Made by a program: the position numbers and the translations under genes. Under the pieces are notes generated by a model. That model did not search any database, had not been told where the DNA came from, and saw nothing but the letters and a program-made list of their open reading frames with translations. Positions 20,101 to 28,318 of a stretch of 64,000 bases of DNA are shown here, piece by piece. Position 1 is the first letter of the stretch, and every line of letters starts with the position of its first letter. Location of the stretch: the NCBI GenBank assembly GCA_025359885.1, contig JANYDG010000024.1, positions 23,447-87,446 of the forward strand, read 5' to 3'. The DNA is from Acidobacteriota bacterium. GTDB lineage: Bacteria > Acidobacteriota > Terriglobia > Terriglobales > Acidobacteriaceae.

Positions 20101-23100
20101 GCTACCTGGGCCCTGACGGCGTCGTTGTTTTCTGATGCAGCGATGGCTTTCCTTGGAGGTAGCCGGACCGAGGTTGCGCTTCCCGTGCCGCTGAGAGCTA
20201 CTTTTTGCGGCGAACCGCTGGCATTGTCGGCGACTGTGAGCGCGGCAGTGAGGGAGCCGACGACTGTGGGCTTGAAGGTGACCGTAATCCCGCAGGAGGC
20301 ACCGACGGCGAGGGTGGTGCCACAGGTGTTGGTTTGCGAGAAGGATGTGGCGTTGGTTCCGGCGATGGTGATGCTGGAGACGGAAAGCGCGCCTGATCCA
20401 GGATTAGAAAGCGTGATTTTGGGTGCAGAGAAGGAGGTGCCAACCTTGGTTGCGGAAAAGCTCAGGGAGTTTGCGGAAAGGACGGCAGCCGGTTTCGGGG
20501 CGGTTCCTGTGCCGCTGAGGGAAACGGATTGGGGCGACCCGTAGGCGTTATCGCCGATGCGTATGGAGGCGGACAAGAGGCCGACTGCAGCCGGTTTGAA
20601 GGTGACGGTGATGGCGCAGGACGCAGCCGCAGCGAGGCTGGTGCCACAGGTATTGGTCTGGAGAAAGGAAGTGTAGTTGGTCCCGACGATGCTGATTCCC
20701 TGCCCCGTCGCGTTGAGGGACAGCGCTGATTTGCCCGTATTTTTAAGCGCAACGACCTGGCTTGCGCTTGAGGCACCCTGCACGGTTGCCGTGAAAGCAA
20801 GGCTGGAGGCAGACAGGGAGACGACGGGGAGAGCCGTCGACGTTGGCCAGTTGTTGACGATGTTTGCGACATTCAACGAGCCGAGGCCGGTAGCCCGGTC
20901 GTAGCCTACCCCGGCCGGGTAACCGCCGAGAACTCCGACGGCATCCTGGGGGTTAAGCACACTGCATCCGGGTGCTCCGTTAATGCAGGCCATGGCATTG
21001 GTACCGATGTTGACGTCATTGAAGACGCAGGTGCTGGACGCTTTGACGGTTTTTGCAGTGCAATTTGCGTAGGTTTGCTCAGAGGCGAGCGTGTAGAGAA
21101 GGCTGTTGGGATTCCCCTGAGCCTTGCCGGATTTCTGATTGATGAGGGCCATGACTCCGGCCATGGCTGGAGAGCCAACCGAGGTGCCACCAACTTCCTG
21201 CGCGGTAGGCTGGGAGGTTGCGGAGTAGGTGCAGGGGCTACCGCCGGCAGAGACACAGATGAGGTAGGAACTGCCGAGGAAGCCGTTTGAGGCGAAAAAG
21301 GAAACGTCGGGGATGTCGCGACGACTGTCAGCGGGAATTCCGGTGACTCCCTTTTGCCAGGCTGGCTTGGCATACCCTCCTGCGCAGGTTGAAACGTAGC
21401 CGGAATTGCTGGTGGTGCAGGCACTGACACCGCCGCCGCCACCGATGGTGTCGAGCAGACCGCGTAGTTCGACTCCGTAGTTTGTGTAGATTGACTTGCC
21501 GTAGTTCAGGATGAAGTTACAGGCTGATTCGGCGTCAGTGACGGCTGGGGCACCGAGATAGGCGGCGTCGCTTGCTAACGGAGGCAGAGCCAGGGGATTG
21601 ATGCAGGTGGAGTTCCAGGGTACTTCTGGGATATACCCGAGGGCGCTGGCGTGGGTGGTGGAGTTATTCGTTGCGTTCCAGTAGGGGGCTGCCTTGGTGC
21701 CCCAGTTGAAATCAGTTCCGCCGACAGAGGTGTTGTAGGGAGTGGATGTAATTCCGCTGACCTGCAAACCGAACTGGGCGGCATAAGGAATTCCATTGAC
21801 GGCATCAAATCCCTGATCGCAGGCAGGTGAGCCGGCATCTCCGGAGGCAACGACGACGGCGATTCCCTCGGCTGCAGCGGTCTGCCAGAGGTTGTTGTAG
21901 GCGATGTTGCCGGCGGTGCCGAGGGCCAGTTCGCATTGGCCATAACTTACGTTCATGACCGGGGCGGTCTTGTGCTGGACGATGTAGTTTTCAGACAGAA
22001 AAAGAGCATCGGTGGTGGCAGTGGGAGCGCTGGAGGTGACGAGAACGATGTTGGCCCCCTTTGCGACGGCACCGGCCCACTCCACATCGAGGGAGTTTTC
22101 AACCAGCGCGCCAAAGCAGGAGCTGTTGGCGTTGGGACAGTTGCCGGGGTTGCTGTTGGTGATGATGACCGAGGGAGCCTTGACGGGCAGGCCGAAGGCA
22201 CTGCGAAATGCGGCAATATCGGCTGGATTGATATTGCTGGTTCCAGCGATTGCGACAGCCTGGCCTGTTCCATCAATCGGGGTCGCGGCCTGCCAGAGGG
22301 GCAGCACGTTGTAGATTGTCGCGAAGTCGTAGGGTGCGACGTCTTCGATGAGGTCGCCGTAGCCGTCGATGGTGCCAAAAAACGGGCGGGGACGGGCTGC
22401 AATTGCGGGCCCGGTTGACGCGGAAACTGGCTGTGGCGGTAGACTGCGGGCCCAATTTCCTGTTTCAGGATTGAGGGTGACCTGGCCCCCGAGGCGATGG
22501 AGGGGCTGGGGGAAAAAGTTATGCAAGGCTTTGACGCCAACGACGACGGGGAGCAGTGCGGCAGGGATTTTCGGATCAGCCATGTTGGCAATGAAACTCT
22601 GCGGCGCAGTGGAGGAATTGTGGATTTCCAGGTGGTGCAACTCGGTGTGAAAGCAGGACTCAACCTGGGCGACGGTGCCGCTGAAGCGGATGGTGAGGCG
22701 GTCGGGGCTGACTTCTTCGATGGAGAAGCCTTTGCTCAGGAGCCAGTTGGAGACGGCATTTACGTCAGATGAAGTTGGGCCGAATTGATCGCCGACCTCT
22801 TTGGCCGAGAGCCACTCATGGTAGTGCGGAGAGGTGGTGTCATACTGCTCCGCGACAAGACTGTCGAACGCTGCCTGAGCTTCAGGACTGCGGCGCAGGA
22901 TGAGGAACAGGTCTCCCGCGGGCAAGGCAGGGCTGACGCGGCCGCGGTCAAACTCGACCCTGGCACGAGGGTGCGTGTTGCCGGCAAGTATGGCAAGTCG
23001 ATTGTCGTCAATCGCCTCGACGATCCGCGTAGCGGTGACAACTGGATTGTTGGGACCTGGTGCGCCTGCCTGGGCCAGGAGGATAGAAGGGGCCAGGGCC

Positions 23101-23156
23101 GAGCAGACCAGGGCGGCGGCGAAAACGCTCGTGGAGAAAAAACAGGATTGACCCAT
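17148..23156 (-). CDS. Pro-kumamolisin S53 peptidase fused to Hydin-like repeats and SBBP propeller
   Basis: 2002 residues from the ATG at 23154-23156 (AAGG just upstream, then a signal peptide SCFFSTSVFAAALVCSALAP); a TTG start 19 codons earlier is possible. Residues about 45-190 are the S53 activation pro-domain, and about 225-765 the sedolisin/kumamolisin catalytic domain. The Glu/Asp pair lies in ENSLDVEW (about 350) and the nucleophile in GGTSVGSPAMAG (about 660); YDRATGLGSLN fits the calcium loop. Two choice-of-anchor D (ASPM/SPD-2/Hydin) repeats follow at about 775-1000, then the same N-domain, SBBP propeller, Ig-like, chitobiase-C-like and Fn3-like module as the downstream protein. 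Known S53 enzymes are acid endopeptidases, which fits an acid-soil organism. The peptidase-propeller fusion is unusual. Confidence 0.88.
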   Translation of the reverse strand: MGQSCFFSTSVFAAALVCSALAPSILLAQAGAPGPNNPVVTATRIVEAIDDNRLAILAGNTHPRARVEFDRGRVSPALPAGDLFLILRRSPEAQAAFDSLVAEQYDTTSPHYHEWLSAKEVGDQFGPTSSDVNAVSNWLLSKGFSIEEVSPDRLTIRFSGTVAQVESCFHTELHHLEIHNSSTAPQSFIANMADPKIPAALLPVVVGVKALHNFFPQPLHRLGGQVTLNPETGNWARSLPPQPVSASTGPAIAARPRPFFGTIDGYGDLIEDVAPYDFATIYNVLPLWQAATPIDGTGQAVAIAGTSNINPADIAAFRSAFGLPVKAPSVIITNSNPGNCPNANSSCFGALVENSLDVEWAGAVAKGANIVLVTSSAPTATTDALFLSENYIVQHKTAPVMNVSYGQCELALGTAGNIAYNNLWQTAAAEGIAVVVASGDAGSPACDQGFDAVNGIPYAAQFGLQVSGITSTPYNTSVGGTDFNWGTKAAPYWNATNNSTTHASALGYIPEVPWNSTCINPLALPPLASDAAYLGAPAVTDAESACNFILNYGKSIYTNYGVELRGLLDTIGGGGGVSACTTSNSGYVSTCAGGYAKPAWQKGVTGIPADSRRDIPDVSFFASNGFLGSSYLICVSAGGSPCTYSATSQPTAQEVGGTSVGSPAMAGVMALINQKSGKAQGNPNSLLYTLASEQTYANCTAKTVKASSTCVFNDVNIGTNAMACINGAPGCSVLNPQDAVGVLGGYPAGVGYDRATGLGSLNVANIVNNWPTSTALPVVSLSASSLAFTATVQGASSASQVVALKNTGKSALSLNATGQGISIVGTNYTSFLQTNTCGTSLAAAASCAITVTFKPAAVGLLSASIRIGDNAYGSPQSVSLSGTGTAPKPAAVLSANSLSFSATKVGTSFSAPKITLSNPGSGALSVSSITIAGTNATSFSQTNTCGTTLAVGASCGITVTFKPTVVGSLTAALTVADNASGSPQKVALSGTGSATSVRLPPRKAIAASENNDAVRAQVAANYGRLPLRFEANQGQAIQSARYVARGSGYALSLNSQEAILTLGRFVSGKTPHGQPRPDVLRMQLAGANPQAAPMGLDQLPGTSNYLLGNDPSRWHTGVPSFAKVQYPQVYPGIDLVYYGNQQQLEYDFVVAPQANASCIHLHFAGAHSLKLDALSNLVIEAPNGQIAFHKPVAYQQIEGQRHPVEASFQLLADNSAAFALGPYDHSSPLVIDPTLVYATFLGGSNSDSIVAIAVDSSGAAYVTGTTASTDYPVTPGGLQSTFSTAFVTKLNSSGTALVYSTFLGGSGSSSGGDNGLSIAVDSKGNAYVTGSTYSTNFPVTSGAFQATNNSKSSTGFVSKINPAGTALVYSTYLGGTKTDNAASLALDSAGNAFIAGSAYSSDFPTTTGAFQTKNNSGASFGWNEYVAKLNPTGTALAYATYIGGSGDYGSPSGIRVAIDSAGEAFVSSTVLSKDFPVTATAFQKTNNATGRGNMTLARLNSSGTKLLYATYLGGSSSPYGDDVAGGLAVDSAGNAYLSGTTHETNFPVTSGAFQTTNNTGASGKSQGFVSKLNPTGSALVYSTYLGGTGGVSGDRAFGLTIDSAGDVYVTGSTGSSDFPVTKNAFQATNAASFNNGAVVFLTEFNPTATALLYSTYMGGNYSYADTGYGIALGSNGAIYLAGTTGAKDFPVTSGAYKTSFNSSNFTTGFLAEFLLGSAPATIPTTTTLLSSTNPTVAGTKLTFTAVVSPSTGTAIPTGNVVFNVDLANVATVALNSSGIATYTTPSAFALGQHAILASYAGNTTFSSSGGGLTESITPLAPVIKPATGVYSAAQLVTISDATPGTSVYYTLDGTVPTATSPKFTTPLLISNSSFLQAIAVSPGVPASAVAYASYKLVGAPTALAVPATTLGTTTATINGLVNPLGLVGTYSFQYGTSAAALTSSTPKTALGGSILGNRLSFIPVPVSAPLTGLKSKTTYYYQVVITTVAGTSSGQVLSFTTN

Positions 23157-23827
23157 GGCGGCCTTCGAGTTTCCTTTCAATAGTAAGGACGTTGCACTCA
23201 ATGAATTATCCAACGCCCGGCATCGTTTTTGCGCGGCATTCTTTGGGAATCAAAGCTGGATAGATGCGGATTGCAGAAGGAGTTTGCAACCCGATGTAAC
23301 TCTTCCCAACAATGAGCCTTCCGGGTTGCGGCTGGCAAGCTTGATGAGTACTTGAATTGTTCATCAGGAAAACAATCAGGTTGCCGCTGAGGTTTGCATA
23401 CAGATTGCGGACAACCTAACCGGCGGTAGACCAAAGAATTCTGAACAACTCATGCTTCATTTTGTACTGCGCAATTCGTTGAGGAATCCCCTCATGGGCG
23501 ATGGACGGGTATGTACCACACGGCGAACCTGCCCCTGGCAACCGTGCCTAACCAAGACTCAAAGAGGTTGGATGGATCGTCAAACACGAGCGAATTGAGA
23601 GTGGTTTGGGTAGGACGCAGTTCAGATTCCCAATAGAGGCCGCGCTTTCCTCAAAGCGGAAAGCTGCTGCCTTGCAAGCTTCGGATGTACCTGGCGCGCA
23701 TTGATTCGACTCTACTGTTTTGCCGATGTTCTGCTCAAGTGCGCCCCGTCAGCTCTTTCCCAAGACCAGACCTGGCGTGCAATGTGGCCGAAAGACTGAA
23801 CTGGGTCGGGCTTGGAGGATGTGCAGG
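23157..23827. other. Divergent intergenic region, no gene recognised
   Basis: 671 bases between the S53 peptidase gene and the porin gene. It should hold both promoters. A 7-base-pair hairpin GCTTTCC/GGAAAGC lies at 23644-23664. No convincing coding sequence or known RNA motif was seen. Confidence 0.5.
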
Positions 23828-25288
23828 ATGAGAAGTGATCGGAAAATCCGAAACGCTGCCCTTTATGTGCTTGTCGCCTGCCTGGTTTGCACTGGGTGCG
23901 ACGCCGCGGCTCAGCAGGCTGCAGGAGAACCAACCGAGTTACAGCAACTCAGGAGCGAACTGAAGCGTATCGAGTTGCGGATTGACGCACTGGAAGCCGC
24001 CCAACCAGCAACTCCAAAGGCGTCTTTAACCGCCGTTGTGAAGCCAGAGTGGGGGCCGACCGAACCGGAGTCGAAGGCTGCGACCGGGCCTGAAGCTGTA
24101 AAGGAAGCCGAAGACAAAGGCATGGACACCATGGATGCTGGCATGGGCGGGGAAACGATCAAGATTCCGATCATTCCTGCGCTCAAAATTCGTGGATTTG
24201 GCGATGTTCGCTTTTTGGCCGCTAACCAGAATCTTGCCGTGATCCATAACACTCCTGGGTCGCCGTTGCTCTCAAGCCAGGCAGGCCGGGATACCTTCAG
24301 CCTTGGCCTGATGGATCTCTTCATTACGTCAAAGATATCTGAGCACTTCTCTTACCTGACGGAGATTGGTTTTGAAGCCGATCAGGCAACGAATGGCATT
24401 GGGGTTGACTTGGAGCGAGCTCAGATCAGTTACATGCCGAGCGATAAATTCAGCATGAATATTGGGCGGTCCCATGCGATGCTGGGGTACTATAACACGG
24501 CCTTTCATCATGGCACCTGGTTTCAAACAACGATTGATCGACCGCGTATGTTTCAATTTGAAGATTCGGGCGGGCCACTGCCGATTCATAACATCGGGGT
24601 CGAGGCGATGGGTAAGATTCCGGGTGACAAACTGGGCCTGCACTGGTTTGCCGAGGTCGGTAACGGAAAGCAAACATATACCCTGCAGTCCACGGTCACA
24701 CCTGCCATTGTGCTTGCAGATCACACGGGCAAATCGACGAATGTTGGCATGTATCTGCGACCGAGTGCAATCAGCGGTTTGCAGGCTGGCTTTAACTGGT
24801 ACCAGGCGAGTCTCGTACCCATTTTGAGTCAACTGCCGAGCTACGGTACACCGGTTTATCCCTTTCCGAATGCGCGGGGATATTACAGGCAGAACATCTT
24901 CATTGCGCATGCGGTGTATATCACGCCGAGCATTGAATTGATGGTTGAAGATGCGGAGATACGCGATGTAGGTCGAGGGACGACGCAGGCACTCTACACT
25001 TCAGGCGGCTATGCTCAGGTTTCAAGGGCATTTGGCGAGTATCGACCGTATGTGCGCTACCAATGGCTGAATCCGAATTTCCATGATCCGAACAATGCCT
25101 GGGTAGGTCGGTGGGTTGGGCCGGACGTAGGAGTTCGGTGGGATATGAACCCATTTATCGCGCTTAAAACTGAATTTTCGCACTATGACTGGAAGAACTT
25201 CAGCCAGGACGCGAATGGCAATCAGCAACTGCCGATTCTGCATAAGACGATCAACCAATTGGGCATGCAGATCACTTACACCTTCTGA
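23828..25288 (+). CDS. Outer-membrane porin with N-terminal coiled coil
   Basis: 486 residues from the ATG at 23828, which has GGAGG nine bases upstream; longer in-frame starts lack a usable signal. A signal sequence (NAALYVLVACLVCTGC) is followed by a heptad stretch (ELQQLRSELKRIELRIDALEA) typical of trimeric porins of the OprO/P-like and Acidobacteria porin families. Beta-barrel-like alternating strands continue to the C-terminus, which ends in the classic outer-membrane signature with a terminal phenylalanine (GMQITYTF). It is followed 16 bases later by a PstS-like periplasmic protein, which suggests, but does not prove, that the channel admits phosphate or another anion. Confidence 0.82.
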   Translation: MRSDRKIRNAALYVLVACLVCTGCDAAAQQAAGEPTELQQLRSELKRIELRIDALEAAQPATPKASLTAVVKPEWGPTEPESKAATGPEAVKEAEDKGMDTMDAGMGGETIKIPIIPALKIRGFGDVRFLAANQNLAVIHNTPGSPLLSSQAGRDTFSLGLMDLFITSKISEHFSYLTEIGFEADQATNGIGVDLERAQISYMPSDKFSMNIGRSHAMLGYYNTAFHHGTWFQTTIDRPRMFQFEDSGGPLPIHNIGVEAMGKIPGDKLGLHWFAEVGNGKQTYTLQSTVTPAIVLADHTGKSTNVGMYLRPSAISGLQAGFNWYQASLVPILSQLPSYGTPVYPFPNARGYYRQNIFIAHAVYITPSIELMVEDAEIRDVGRGTTQALYTSGGYAQVSRAFGEYRPYVRYQWLNPNFHDPNNAWVGRWVGPDVGVRWDMNPFIALKTEFSHYDWKNFSQDANGNQQLPILHKTINQLGMQITYTF

Positions 25289-25304
25289 AGGGAGCAACAG
25301 GAAA

Positions 25305-25766
25305 ATGCGAAGAACGTTGCGATGGCTGTTCGCTCTGATTTTGTGCGTGGGGTGCTTGAATACCGCGCGTGAGTCTGCGGTGTTTGCACAGGACAATGAC
25401 GATCTGGTAATGGTCGTGAACAAGGGAAACACGGCCGCAGTGGGGATGAACCTGAGTGAGGCCCGAAAGTTGCTGCTGGGGGAGATCAGCGGCTGGCGTA
25501 CGGGAGCGAAAGTTGTGGTGGTGCTGAAGCCAGCCGGGAGTCCAGACCGGACTGCGATTCTCAAGAAGGTATGCGGCATGACGGAAGCGGCCTACACGCG
25601 CTACCAAATGCAGGCCAGTTTCACGGGGCAGACTGCAGCGACGGTGCATGAAGCTACTTCGGATGCGGTGGTGAAGGGAGTCGTGAAAGCGAATCCCGGG
25701 GCTGTCGGCTTTTTGCATAAGAGCGAGGTCGACGACTCGGTAAAGAGTGTGCTCGAACTGAACTAG
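25305..25766 (+). CDS. Small PstS-like periplasmic substrate-binding-domain protein
   Basis: 153 residues from the ATG at 25305 (GGAG about 10 bases before). A signal peptide (WLFALILCVGCLNTA) precedes a short PBP-like domain with NLSEARKLLLGEISGWRTGAKVVVVLKP and NPGAVGFLHKSEV, resembling the phosphate-binding protein superfamily. Full PstS proteins are about twice this length, and no ABC permease or ATPase gene is adjacent. It therefore probably works with the preceding porin rather than in a classical Pst system. Other possibilities are a sensor or a periplasmic scavenger. The stop codon lies inside an 11-base tandem repeat. Confidence 0.75.
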   Translation: MRRTLRWLFALILCVGCLNTARESAVFAQDNDDLVMVVNKGNTAAVGMNLSEARKLLLGEISGWRTGAKVVVVLKPAGSPDRTAILKKVCGMTEAAYTRYQMQASFTGQTAATVHEATSDAVVKGVVKANPGAVGFLHKSEVDDSVKSVLELN

Positions 25767-25787
25767 AACTGAACTAGAACTGAACTA
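25755..25787. repeat. Three tandem copies of an 11-base unit at a gene's stop codon
   Basis: GAACTGAACTA is repeated three times without mismatch. The first copy encodes the last residues and the TAG stop of the PstS-like protein; the others lie in the 3' untranslated stretch. Confidence 0.9.
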
Positions 25788-25822
25788 ATTGGCCTTGGGA
25801 TGCAGCCATCTTTTCAGCGGAG

Positions 25823-26401
25823 TTATAGCCGGGCTTTCCAGAGCAGGTAGAGGCCCCAGGCTGCGAGGGTGCAACTATCGCTGATCTTGCCGGAAAGCAT
25901 CATCGCCTCGAATTCGGCAACGGGTACTGAGTGTGCGACGAGATCGTGCTCTTCGGGGTCTGGCTCTTTTTCTGTAGGGGTAAGGCCGGTGGCGAGGAAG
26001 ACATGCTGCTTCTGGTTGGCAAAGCCATAGGCGATCCAGACCGTTCCAAGATGGGACATGCTGGCGGCGTGGAGGCCCAATTCCTCTTTGAGTTCGCCAC
26101 GGGCCAGTTCTTCCGGATCAACTTCGCTCAGTTCCCAGCCGCCCTGAGGAAGCTCAAGACATCGTTCCTGGATGGTGTAGCGGAATTGTTCGACCAGCCA
26201 GACATGCTGTTTCCCTGCAGCATCTGAATCGAGGGGGATGATGATGGCGCAGTCATCCTTGTCAATGACGCCGTAAATGCCGGGCTTGCCGTTGGAACGG
26301 AGAATTTCATCTTCGCGGAGACGGAGCCAGGGATTGCGATAGACTTCGCGGCTATTGAGGGTGGTGATGCTTTTGGGGTGGAACGGAATTTCCTGACTCA
26401 T
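25823..26401 (-). CDS. NUDIX hydrolase (ADP-ribose pyrophosphatase-like)
   Basis: 192 residues from the ATG at 26399-26401, which overlaps the stop of the upstream glycosyltransferase in an ATGA arrangement; the longer open frame upstream is just overlap with that gene. The NUDIX box is read as GGWELSEVDPEELARGELKEELGL written here in parts: GGWELSEVDPEELAR then GELKEELGL. The Arg that normally precedes the catalytic EL is Gly, and there is one extra residue in the loop, but the EExG acidic core is intact. NUDIX enzymes cleave nucleoside-diphosphate-linked compounds such as ADP-ribose or NDP-sugars. Translational coupling to a glycosyltransferase suggests nucleotide-sugar turnover. Confidence 0.85.
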   Translation of the reverse strand: MSQEIPFHPKSITTLNSREVYRNPWLRLREDEILRSNGKPGIYGVIDKDDCAIIIPLDSDAAGKQHVWLVEQFRYTIQERCLELPQGGWELSEVDPEELARGELKEELGLHAASMSHLGTVWIAYGFANQKQHVFLATGLTPTEKEPDPEEHDLVAHSVPVAEFEAMMLSGKISDSCTLAAWGLYLLWKARL

Positions 26402-27459
26402 GGACGTGGGGTCTCGATCTTTTCCGGGCTGGGCGTGACGTCTTTGTACTCCATCAGCGCCTTGTTTCCATTGCGCATGAACTGCAACTGACCGAGGTAG
26501 ATTGGAATTTGTTGAAGATGGGAGTGTAGCCCGTACAGGAAGAGGGTCGTCCGGGGCGCAGGCTTCCATCGATATTGCCATGCCGTGCGGGCTGCCATTG
26601 CAAGAAGAAACAGGAACCAAAGCGTGAAGGGCCACAACGAGGTAAGAGCGATAGAGGATGCAAGGGCCATGAAAGGCGTAAGCAGCCAGAAGAGCCCACG
26701 CTGGCGGTTTCGGCTCGCTTCGTCGGACCAGAAAGGATCTGAGGTTGAGCGAAAGCGGGCTGAAACTGCGGCAAAGGCAAAGCCCGCCCTTTGGGAGCGT
26801 CGCCAGTACTGGGAAAATCGGGTGATCGCCAGATCATGAAGAGTCATGGGAACGTCGATGTGCTGGATGCGCCAACCGAGGTTTCTCATACGGCGGCACA
26901 ACTCGGGCTCCTCGCCGGCGATCAGAGTTTCATCGAAGCCGTTTACATCTTCAAGTGCGGCGCGCCGAACGAGCACGTCGCCGCCAAAGAAGAGTGTTTC
27001 CCCTGGGTGATAGACCCAATCGAGGTCCAGGACGCGCACGTAGATCGACAGGCAAGGGCAAAGCTCGCGACGATGTCCCCAGGCGGCCGCGTTTTTGGGA
27101 TCTCTGTGCAACTCGGCGAGGGCGGCCAGTGGAAACTCTGGCAAGAGGATGGTGTCGCCGTCGAGGAAGAGAACGAGCGAACCGGCAGCTTGCCGCCAGC
27201 CAAAATTCCGGGCGCGGGCAGCCGTGAAAGGTCCAGGCGGGAGGGGCAAGACAGTGGCCCCTAGTTTCGAGGCGAGCGAGAGGCTGCCATCGGTAGAGCC
27301 TGAATCCACATAGAGAATTTCATCCGGCACCCAGCCTTCAATCGCTTGAGCGGAGAGAATGCATCGCTCGAGTCTTTCGCCTTCATTGCGCCCAATGATG
27401 ACGATTGAGAGCCGGGGCAGTTCTGGATTACCCACCGAGAAATCGTGAGTCGCTGTCAT
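26398..27459 (-). CDS. Family 2 glycosyltransferase with C-terminal membrane segments
   Basis: 353 residues from the ATG at 27457-27459, which overlaps the stop of the upstream acyltransferase gene. The GT-A fold begins LSIVIIGRNEGERLERC, with the substrate pocket YVDSGSTDGS and the metal-binding LFLDGDT (DxD-like). A second acidic patch is GEEPELCRRMR, and hydrophobic helices lie at about 270-310. Such enzymes transfer a sugar from an NDP-sugar to a lipid-linked or membrane acceptor. The gene is the third of a tight minus-strand operon (GT4, acyltransferase, GT2, NUDIX), consistent with building the repeat unit of a surface polysaccharide. Confidence 0.88.
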   Translation of the reverse strand: MTATHDFSVGNPELPRLSIVIIGRNEGERLERCILSAQAIEGWVPDEILYVDSGSTDGSLSLASKLGATVLPLPPGPFTAARARNFGWRQAAGSLVLFLDGDTILLPEFPLAALAELHRDPKNAAAWGHRRELCPCLSIYVRVLDLDWVYHPGETLFFGGDVLVRRAALEDVNGFDETLIAGEEPELCRRMRNLGWRIQHIDVPMTLHDLAITRFSQYWRRSQRAGFAFAAVSARFRSTSDPFWSDEASRNRQRGLFWLLTPFMALASSIALTSLWPFTLWFLFLLAMAARTAWQYRWKPAPRTTLFLYGLHSHLQQIPIYLGQLQFMRNGNKALMEYKDVTPSPEKIETPRP

Positions 27460-28070
27460 GCCTGATTCTCCGTTGGCCCAGGGGACCTTTTTGCGATAGG
27501 GATTGCCGGGACTCCTGCAACGACGGCACCTGGAGGAACATTGCGGGTAACGACAGCGTTGGCTCCGACCGTGGCTCCGTCGCCGATGGTGACGCCACTT
27601 AGTATGGCAACGCCGCGACCGATCCATACTTCGCTTCCGATGATTATCGGTTTGGCAACATGGCTGGAGTCGCGCAGGGTTCGGCCGTCTTCGCGCGTAT
27701 GGTTCGCGTCGCGGATGCTGGTGTACTCGCCGATCATCGTTCCCTTCCCTATATAGATGCCGGCATAGGCGACCATGTGAACGCCGCTCGATAGTACAAC
27801 GCCGTCTCCCAGGACGATTTCACCGTCGCCGTGAGTCTCCATATATTGACCTGGATAGATCAAGAGCCCTTCGCCGCATCTGATACGTCCAGTACCGTAG
27901 ACGTTTGCCCTGCCGAGTATCACCGTACTGCTGGGTAATGGAACGCACAACCTTGCCCGCAAAGTGGCAAAGGCGCTCATGCGCCGCCACGCCTTCAAGG
28001 CAAAAGCCATCCTCCGATGGAAGAGAACCAATGGCGCTGCCAGGGCTGATTTCAGGCGCTTTGAGGGCAT
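27456..28070 (-). CDS. Hexapeptide-repeat (left-handed beta-helix) acyltransferase
   Basis: 204 residues. Most of the protein is hexapeptide repeats of the [LIV]-G-x-x-x-x type (VILGRANVYG, IYIGKGTMIGEYTSI, IIIGSEVWIGRGVAI, GVTIGDGATVGANAVV) ending in PPGAVVAGVPA, a signature of the WcaF/NodL/maltose-acetyltransferase-like sugar O-acyltransferases. It would acetylate or otherwise acylate a sugar of the polysaccharide using acyl-CoA. The stop overlaps the start of the GT2 gene by three bases. The first 35 residues are basic and partly hydrophobic, so a start at an internal Met (21 or 31) cannot be excluded. Confidence 0.87.
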   Translation of the reverse strand: MPSKRLKSALAAPLVLFHRRMAFALKAWRRMSAFATLRARLCVPLPSSTVILGRANVYGTGRIRCGEGLLIYPGQYMETHGDGEIVLGDGVVLSSGVHMVAYAGIYIGKGTMIGEYTSIRDANHTREDGRTLRDSSHVAKPIIIGSEVWIGRGVAILSGVTIGDGATVGANAVVTRNVPPGAVVAGVPAIPIAKRSPGPTENQA

Positions 28071-28318
28071 TCGTGCTTCCCTTCGTTCAATTATTTGTCA
28101 ATGTGACGCGATTGCATCCGCGGTGAAAAACGGTCTTATGCCCAGCCTATCGTATTGGCAGGTACTTCGCTTGAGTTTCCCAAATACCGTTGGCCATGGA
28201 AATCCATTTTTCTGGAACGAGCAAACCTCGAGGCGCCTGGAAATGAGTCTCGCTCGGTCAATCCCAACGGACTTTGCCGCAGAATTGTGAGGATCGCGCG
28301 CAGCAGGCAAGATGACTT

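Noticed and set aside
14038..20904. Several Ser/Pro-rich or Gly-rich open frames in the SBBP genes
   Set aside because: They lie in alternative frames of strong repeat-protein genes and have no recognisable domains or ribosome-binding sites.
26402..26635. N-terminal extension of the NUDIX gene
   Set aside because: The extra 78 codons overlap the glycosyltransferase gene and show no NUDIX-like sequence; the ATGA overlap start at 26401 is far better.
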